A stretch of 28,427 bases of DNA, from contig JAZLLH010000041.1 of the NCBI GenBank assembly GCA_045598025.1, forward strand, positions 1 to 28,427. Direction: 5' to 3'. Both the position numbers and the translations under genes were made by a program. Every line of letters begins with the position of its first letter. Positions within the stretch are counted from its first letter, which is position 1. Source of the DNA: UBA1195 sp045598025 (GTDB lineage Bacteria > Bacteroidota > Bacteroidia > Bacteroidales > WCHB1-69). Shown in pieces: positions 23,941-28,427 of this stretch. Under the pieces are notes generated by a model. The model was not told the DNA's origin and did no database searches. It saw only the letters and a list, made by a program, of their open reading frames with translations.

Positions 23941-24849
23941 ATGAAATCCATCACCAAACACCTGATTACCTACGAAAGGGTAAACCTCTATGACGATCAG
24001 ACCGAAAAACGGAGTTGCAAATTGTCCTATACAGAAATTGACGACAATGGGAACATCGTTCTGGATCAAAGCTTCAATCAGGAAGACGGCAGTTCAAATA
24101 CCATCATCCGCAGTTTCGATGACAAAAACCAGGTAACCGAAGAACGGTTCATTGACGGAGATGAACAAGAACCCTACGAAATCCGACGCTACCGTTACCT
24201 GGAAAACGGGAAAACCGAAAGCTGTGAGGTACACTATCAGGAAGATACCATCACCGAAAAATACACCTACTCGGAAAACGGAGACCTGCTCACAAAGGAA
24301 ATTTTTTATGAAGACGGATCTTCCTACACAGACACGGAATGCACATGGGAAAACGGCCGTCTGATAGAAGAAAAGGAATTTTCCGACACGGACGAGTTGC
24401 AAACCCGCAAGGAGTACACCTACGATGAAGACGGCAGACCCGTAAAAGTGGTTCTCTACGAACCGGAGGCAGATATGAGCGTGGTCAACAAGACAACGGA
24501 AGAACTGACTTACGGTCCTTATGGAATCATCTGTCAGGAAACATACAACATCAGCGACCACCTGGTGGTCAGACGCTCTTTTTCCTATGACGAACAGGGA
24601 CGCCGCACTTCTGTGGTGATTGAAAGCGCTTCCTCCTATTTCAAACATTTGTACGGATATGATGAAAAAGGGAATTGTGTATTGGACCAGATGTTGAACA
24701 AGGACAATATCATACTGAACGAAAAGAGAACGTCATTCAATGAAAACGGAGAAGAAACAAGCATTCACGTTTACTCCAAAAACATTGTGGACAATACTGA
24801 CGAATTGATGCTGATAGAAAGCTATATTACAGAATACCAATATATTTAA
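23941..24849 (+). CDS. Cytoplasmic YD-like repeat protein of unknown function
   Basis: The ATG at 23941 (MKSITKHLITYERVNLYD) was chosen because the longer frame from 23890 runs inside miaB. The 302-residue product consists largely of about seven to eight irregular repeats of ~25-30 residues with cores such as YTYSENGDLLTKEIFYEDG, YTYDEDGRPVKVVLYE and YDEKGNCVLDQ. These resemble the YD/RHS and MORN-variant beta-hairpin repeats. There is no signal peptide, so it should act in the cytoplasm, and it is very acidic. It is probably co-transcribed with miaB (11-nt gap). I cannot assign a function. It lacks the RHS core shell and any toxin domain. Confidence 0.65.
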   Translation: MKSITKHLITYERVNLYDDQTEKRSCKLSYTEIDDNGNIVLDQSFNQEDGSSNTIIRSFDDKNQVTEERFIDGDEQEPYEIRRYRYLENGKTESCEVHYQEDTITEKYTYSENGDLLTKEIFYEDGSSYTDTECTWENGRLIEEKEFSDTDELQTRKEYTYDEDGRPVKVVLYEPEADMSVVNKTTEELTYGPYGIICQETYNISDHLVVRRSFSYDEQGRRTSVVIESASSYFKHLYGYDEKGNCVLDQMLNKDNIILNEKRTSFNENGEETSIHVYSKNIVDNTDELMLIESYITEYQYI

Positions 24850-24901
24850 TTACACAAAAAATATTTTTGGAACAAAAACCATTTTATATTGATATTCTTT
24901 G

Positions 24902-24909
24902 TACTTTTG
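24902..24909 (+). promoter_or_regulatory. -7 box of tRNA-Leu
   Basis: TACTTTTG followed by CATCC matches TAnnTTTG and ends 11 nt before the first tRNA base, the same geometry as the tRNA-Val promoter at 6184-6191. Confidence 0.6.
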
Positions 24910-24920
24910 CATCCCCATTT

Positions 24921-25004
24921 GCCCGAGTGGCGGAATTGGTAGACGCGTCGGTCTCAAAAACCGATGAGGTTAAACTCGTGCCAGTTCGATCCTGGCCTCG
25001 GGTA
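24921..25004 (+). tRNA. tRNA-Leu (anticodon CAA)
   Basis: This 84-nt class II tRNA has acceptor gcccgag paired with ctcgggt (a G1-U72 wobble, usual for tRNA-Leu), anticodon stem tcggt/accga with loop ctcaaaa (anticodon CAA), an extended variable arm, and T stem gccag/ctggc. It decodes UUG. CCA is not encoded (A25004 is followed by cta). As a UNN-codon reader it is an expected substrate of the MiaA/MiaB pathway, though MiaB lies upstream with its own unit. Confidence 0.95.
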
Positions 25005-25011
25005 CTAATTG

Positions 25012-25044
25012 AAAGCCTTGAAAATCATTATTCAAGGCTTTTTT
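25012..25044 (+). terminator. Intrinsic terminator after tRNA-Leu, just before the BASS transporter gene
   Basis: An 11-bp stem (aaagccttgaa 25012-25022 with ttcaaggcttt 25031-25041) with an 8-nt loop and a run of T ends only 16 nt before the transporter ATG at 25061. Confidence 0.88.
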
Positions 25045-25060
25045 ATTGGGATTATATTCC

Positions 25061-26017
25061 ATGAAGCATAACATAAAAAAATTTTTGAAGACCTGGATGT
25101 TGCCCATCGCTATGGCTACGGGCGTCTTGTCTTATTTCATCTACACCGCCCTTCACTTTTTGGATCATACTCACGTCTTTGTCGGAAAAGCGGTAAGTAT
25201 CATACAGCCCACCCTGATCTTTTGCATGCTTTTCCTGTCTTTCTGTAAAATCAACCCTCGAAGGCTGCGTATACGGAGATGGCACGGACGGCTTCTGCTG
25301 ATACAGACCTGCGGATTCCTCTTGTTCGCCATTCCTCTGATTGTTTTTCCCCAAACACCGGTCCGCCTCCTTTTGGAGACCGGCATGATTTGCCTGCTCT
25401 GTCCGACAGCTACGGCTGCAGCCGTTGTAACCGGCAAATTGGGCGGGAATACGACCAATCTGGTCACCTACACCATACTCATCAATCTGACGACAGCCAT
25501 TCTGGCACCTACGCTGTTCCCTTTGACAAATCCCACCACCGGCATGCACTTCGCCACCGCCTTTTTCATGATATTGGGCAAAGTGTTTCCGTTGCTGATT
25601 CTGCCGTTGCTGGCCGCTTTTCTGGTTCGATACCTGTTTCCGAAAATACACATGGTCATTGTCAAAGCCAAGGATCTTGCCTTCTACATCTGGTCCGTTT
25701 CCCTCACCCTCGCCCTGGCAGTAACCACCAAAATCATCGTCCACAGCCGCATCGCCTGGATGATGGGGTTGGGAATTGCCGTCATTTCCCTGCTGTGCTG
25801 CATTCTGCAATTTGCCATCGGAAAATCAGTCGGAAAAAAATACAACGACCGCATCAGCGCCGGACAGAGCATGGGACAGAAAAACACTGTTTTCGCCATC
25901 TGGCTGAGCTATACCTTCCTTTCACCCGTTACGGCTATTGCGGGCGGATTTTACAGCATATGGCACAACCTGTTCAATTCCTATCAGTTGTACCGCATGC
26001 AAAAGAAACAAGAATAA
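25061..26017 (+). CDS. BASS-family (bile acid:Na+ symporter-like) transporter
   Basis: The 318-residue product has eight to ten hydrophobic helices. Its first helix starts after MKHNIKKFLKTWMLP, and it contains the segment CPTATAAAVVTGKLGGNTTNLVTYTIL, typical of the SBF/BASS family, whose members carry bile acids, pantoate, pyruvate or other organic anions with sodium. A second conserved stretch near the end (SAGQSMGQKNTVFAIWLSYTFLSP) matches the family crossover region. ATG 25061 is preferred to an upstream in-frame TTG at 25046. A terminator lies directly upstream and no promoter is visible, so transcription may depend on read-through. The substrate is unknown; the threonine aldolase gene follows after 19 nt. 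Confidence 0.8.
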   Translation: MKHNIKKFLKTWMLPIAMATGVLSYFIYTALHFLDHTHVFVGKAVSIIQPTLIFCMLFLSFCKINPRRLRIRRWHGRLLLIQTCGFLLFAIPLIVFPQTPVRLLLETGMICLLCPTATAAAVVTGKLGGNTTNLVTYTILINLTTAILAPTLFPLTNPTTGMHFATAFFMILGKVFPLLILPLLAAFLVRYLFPKIHMVIVKAKDLAFYIWSVSLTLALAVTTKIIVHSRIAWMMGLGIAVISLLCCILQFAIGKSVGKKYNDRISAGQSMGQKNTVFAIWLSYTFLSPVTAIAGGFYSIWHNLFNSYQLYRMQKKQE

Positions 26018-26036
26018 GCATTCAATACCATATGTT

Positions 26037-27065
26037 ATGAAAAGAGGATTCGGAAGCGACAACCATTCCGGCATCAGCCCGGAAGTCTTGGAAGCCATTG
26101 CCCAAGTCAATCAGGAACACGCATTGGCCTACGGTGACGATGAATATTGTACCCGGGCCGAACAATTGTTCCAAACACATTTCGGAGAAAATGCCAGAAT
26201 CTATTTCGTATTCAACGGAACAGGAGCAAACACTCTCTGCATTGATGCCATGGTACAATCCCATGAAGCGGTTATCTGTGCCGACACTGCCCACATCAAT
26301 GTGGACGAATGCGGTTCCATCCAAAGGGTGATCGGATGCCGCCTGCTCACCGTCCCCACACCGGATGGTAAATTGACTCCCGATTTGATACGGACACAAT
26401 TGCACGGTTTCGGATTTCAGCACCACTCCCAACCCAAAGTAATCAGCATTACCCAACCTACCGAACTGGGTACCTTATACACACCGGACGAAATTCGCGC
26501 CATCGTGGAACTGGCTCACAGCCACCACATGTATGTGCACATGGATGGTGCCCGGCTGGCCAACGCGGCTGTCGCTTTGGGAAAAAGCTTTAGAGAAATA
26601 ACCACCGACCTCGGTGTGGATGCCCTCTCCTTCGGAGGCACCAAAAACGGATTGATGATGGGAGAATCCGTTGTACTGCTGAATCCGGAACTTCGACCGG
26701 ACTTTCTCTACCGCCGCAAACAGGCCATGCAACTGTGCAGCAAGATGCGTTTTATCGCAGCCCAATTCATCGCCTATTTTCAAGACGGACTATGGCAGAA
26801 AAACGCGGCCCACTCCAACCGTATGGCCCAAATGCTCTACCAGGCCGTCAAGGATCTGCCCCGGACCGAAGTGATGTATCCGGTACAGGCCAACGGCGTT
26901 TTCGTCCGCCTGCCTCGCCAGGTATGGACCGAATTGCAGAAACGGTATTTTTTCTACGAATGGGACGAAGCCGCCGACATTGTCCGTTGGATGTGTGCAT
27001 TCGATACCACAGAGGAGGATATTTTCACCTTTGTAGAATGTTTGAAGAAACTTTTGATTTTTTAG
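26037..27065 (+). CDS. ltaE: Low-specificity L-threonine aldolase (PLP-dependent)
   Basis: This fold-type I PLP enzyme cleaves L-threonine and allo-threonine to glycine and acetaldehyde. The 342-residue product has FGSDNHSGISPEV at the N-terminus, the glycine-rich GTGAN (61-65), HMDGAR with D170 (pyridine nitrogen contact), and SFGGTKNG with K203 as the Schiff-base lysine. The ATG at 26037 gives the family N-terminus; the longer frame from 25938 lies inside the transporter gene. It sits in a compact unit, 19 nt after the transporter and 16 nt before the aldo/keto reductase, which might reduce the aldehyde product (inference). Confidence 0.9.
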   Translation: MKRGFGSDNHSGISPEVLEAIAQVNQEHALAYGDDEYCTRAEQLFQTHFGENARIYFVFNGTGANTLCIDAMVQSHEAVICADTAHINVDECGSIQRVIGCRLLTVPTPDGKLTPDLIRTQLHGFGFQHHSQPKVISITQPTELGTLYTPDEIRAIVELAHSHHMYVHMDGARLANAAVALGKSFREITTDLGVDALSFGGTKNGLMMGESVVLLNPELRPDFLYRRKQAMQLCSKMRFIAAQFIAYFQDGLWQKNAAHSNRMAQMLYQAVKDLPRTEVMYPVQANGVFVRLPRQVWTELQKRYFFYEWDEAADIVRWMCAFDTTEEDIFTFVECLKKLLIF

Positions 27066-27081
27066 TCAGTAAACAAATATT

Positions 27082-28110
27082 ATGAAAACCGTCATTTTAG
27101 GAGAAACAGGCATACGCGTTCCGAAAAACGGATTCGGGGCCCTGCCCATACAGCGCATTTCACTGAACGATGCCGTATACTTGCTGCAGAAAGCTTTTGA
27201 CCACGGCATGTATTACTTCGACACCGCCCGCTTTTACACCGACAGCGAGGAAAAATTGGGTGCCGCCTTCCATGGAAAAAGGGAACAGATTATCATCAGT
27301 TCCAAAACGGGTGCCACTCAGGTAAAAGATTTCTGGAAAGATTTGGAAACCAGTCTCGGACTGCTGAAGACCGATTATTTGGACATCTACCAGTTCCACA
27401 ATCCTAGCTTTTGTCCCAAACCCGGAGACGGAAGTGGACTGTACGAAGCCATGGAAGAAGCTGTCCGTCAGGGAAAGGTTCGCCATATCGGCATTTCCAA
27501 CCACCGCTTGGCCGTTGCCAGGGAAGCCATTCTTTCCGGCCTGTACGAAACCCTGCAGTTTCCCTTCTCCTACCTGGCATCAGCGAATGACCTGGAAATC
27601 GTTCGCCTCTGCAAGGAAAAGCGGATGGGCTTCATTGCCATGAAAGCCCTGGCCGGTGGCCTGATTACAGATTCTGCCGCCGCATACGCCTACATGGACC
27701 AGTTTGAGCATGTGGTTCCCATCTGGGGCATACAGCGCGAACGCGAACTGGACGAATTCCTTTCCTACCAGGAAAATCCACCTCTACTGACAGAAGAACG
27801 TCGGTTACGCATTGAAAAAGACCAGCGGGAACTCTCCGGAAATTTCTGCCGCGGCTGCGGCTATTGCGAGCCCTGCCCTGCCGGTATTGAAATCAACAAT
27901 TGCAACCGCATGAGCCTGTTTCTGCAACGTGCACCGCTCAGCGTTTACCTGACGGAAGAGTGGGCTGAAAAAATGAAAAAAATTGAAGATTGCAGACATT
28001 GCGGTCAATGTGCGGCAAAATGCCCCTACGGTCTGAATACACCGGAGCTGTTGAAGCAGAACTACGAAGATTTCAAAAAAATGTGGAACTCCAAAAAACA
28101 AAAAATATGA
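27082..28110 (+). CDS. Aldo/keto reductase with C-terminal 2x[4Fe-4S] ferredoxin domain
   Basis: The 342-residue protein has an aldo/keto reductase barrel (about residues 1-235) with the catalytic set D47, Y52, K75 and H106 (DTARFY, ISSKTG, QFHNP). A ferredoxin-like tail carries eight cysteines in two groups: C256, C259, C262, C265 (CRGCGYCEPCP) and C304, C307, C310, C314 (CRHCGQCAAKCP). This fused layout is a known AKR subfamily of anaerobes, in which the clusters could pass electrons to or from ferredoxin or flavin partners. The carbonyl substrate is unknown. Its last codon overlaps the next gene by four bases (ATGA), so they are translationally coupled. Confidence 0.9.
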   Translation: MKTVILGETGIRVPKNGFGALPIQRISLNDAVYLLQKAFDHGMYYFDTARFYTDSEEKLGAAFHGKREQIIISSKTGATQVKDFWKDLETSLGLLKTDYLDIYQFHNPSFCPKPGDGSGLYEAMEEAVRQGKVRHIGISNHRLAVAREAILSGLYETLQFPFSYLASANDLEIVRLCKEKRMGFIAMKALAGGLITDSAAAYAYMDQFEHVVPIWGIQRERELDEFLSYQENPPLLTEERRLRIEKDQRELSGNFCRGCGYCEPCPAGIEINNCNRMSLFLQRAPLSVYLTEEWAEKMKKIEDCRHCGQCAAKCPYGLNTPELLKQNYEDFKKMWNSKKQKI

Positions 28111-28427
28111 ACCGACTTAAAACAATCTGTATCTGTATGATCATACCCGCCCTCACCCTTACGGCCTGCAAAAAAAAGAAAAACGAAACTGCCGAACCGG
28201 CCATGGCGGTGATTGAAAAACCGCAACTGAAGATAGATAACGGACGTTTCACGCCCGAAATCATGTGGGGACTCGGAAAGATGGGTGAAACCGCTCTCAG
28301 CCCCGATGGAACGCAACTGGTTTATGCCAACACTTATTATTCCATTGAGGAAAACAAAGGCAATGCCGAATTATACCTGATCTCCACCAAAAATGAAGGA
28401 GGAGCGGTACGCCTGACCACAACGCCA
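28107..28427 (+). CDS. S9-family (prolyl-oligopeptidase-type) peptidase lipoprotein, N-terminal part
   Basis: Only the first 107 codons lie in the window; the gene continues past 28427. The start ATG overlaps the aldo/keto reductase stop by four bases. A lipoprotein signal with lipobox LTAC puts the acylated cysteine at residue 21, followed by a lysine/glutamate linker. The next segment (RFTPEIMWGLGKMGETALSP, then DGTQLVYANTYYS) resembles the first blade of the beta-propeller of S9 peptidases such as dipeptidyl-peptidases or acylaminoacyl-peptidases of Bacteroidetes. The catalytic domain is outside the window and cannot be checked. If right, the enzyme would release peptides in the envelope. 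Confidence 0.7.
   Translation, partial: MNRLKTICICMIIPALTLTACKKKKNETAEPAMAVIEKPQLKIDNGRFTPEIMWGLGKMGETALSPDGTQLVYANTYYSIEENKGNAELYLISTKNEGGAVRLTTTP

Overview
This window looks like a chromosomal segment from a member of the Bacteroidota, most likely the order Bacteroidales. The supporting evidence is a type IX secretion (T9SS) C-terminal sorting domain, several lipoprotein signal peptides, repeated upstream boxes matching the Bacteroides -7 consensus TAnnTTTG, little sign of Shine-Dalgarno use, and a C-terminal fragment of a Bacteroidetes-type Rpn/PD-(D/E)XK transposase-nuclease. The family and genus cannot be fixed from the sequence alone.

Left part (1-6363). The window opens with the tail of an Rpn-family nuclease carrying a 12-bp (LQQG) tandem repeat. 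Next come a small membrane-anchored unknown protein and a two-gene unit: a YpfJ-type zinc metallopeptidase overlapping a lipoprotein alpha/beta hydrolase. On the minus strand a small polytopic membrane protein precedes a GT-C-type glycosyltransferase. Two tRNA-Val genes (CAC and GAC) follow; the CAC copy has two A.C mismatches in its stems.

Middle part (6457-19292). A minus-strand pair encodes a MATE exporter and a nitroreductase-like flavoprotein. A plus-strand unit encodes a secreted protein with 17 MORN-variant repeats, the S12 methylthiotransferase RimO and a cysteine desulfidase (CyuA type). A promoter-bearing 5' remnant of a lipoprotein gene points into the cysteine desulfidase gene. 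Then come a minus-strand protein fusing a GT2 glycosyltransferase to a degenerate polyprenyl-phosphate sugar-transferase-like module, and the tightly packed primosome genes dnaG and priA.

Right part (19328-28427). A strong-looking promoter and a perfect intrinsic terminator flank a secreted T9SS cargo protein. Downstream are a secreted PA14-metallophosphoesterase, the tRNA methylthiotransferase MiaB, and a cytoplasmic YD-like repeat protein. A tRNA-Leu(CAA) with its own terminator lies 16 nt ahead of a compact four-gene unit: a BASS-family transporter, low-specificity threonine aldolase, a ferredoxin-containing aldo/keto reductase, and the start of an S9-family peptidase lipoprotein that runs off the window.

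Most genes are housekeeping or common Bacteroidales accessory functions. I see no CRISPR array, no intact insertion sequence, and no clearly new defence or biosynthetic system. The most interesting points are the association of both methylthiotransferase genes with short beta-hairpin repeat proteins, the rimO-cyuA pairing, the GT2/degenerate-transferase fusion, and the mismatched tRNA-Val.
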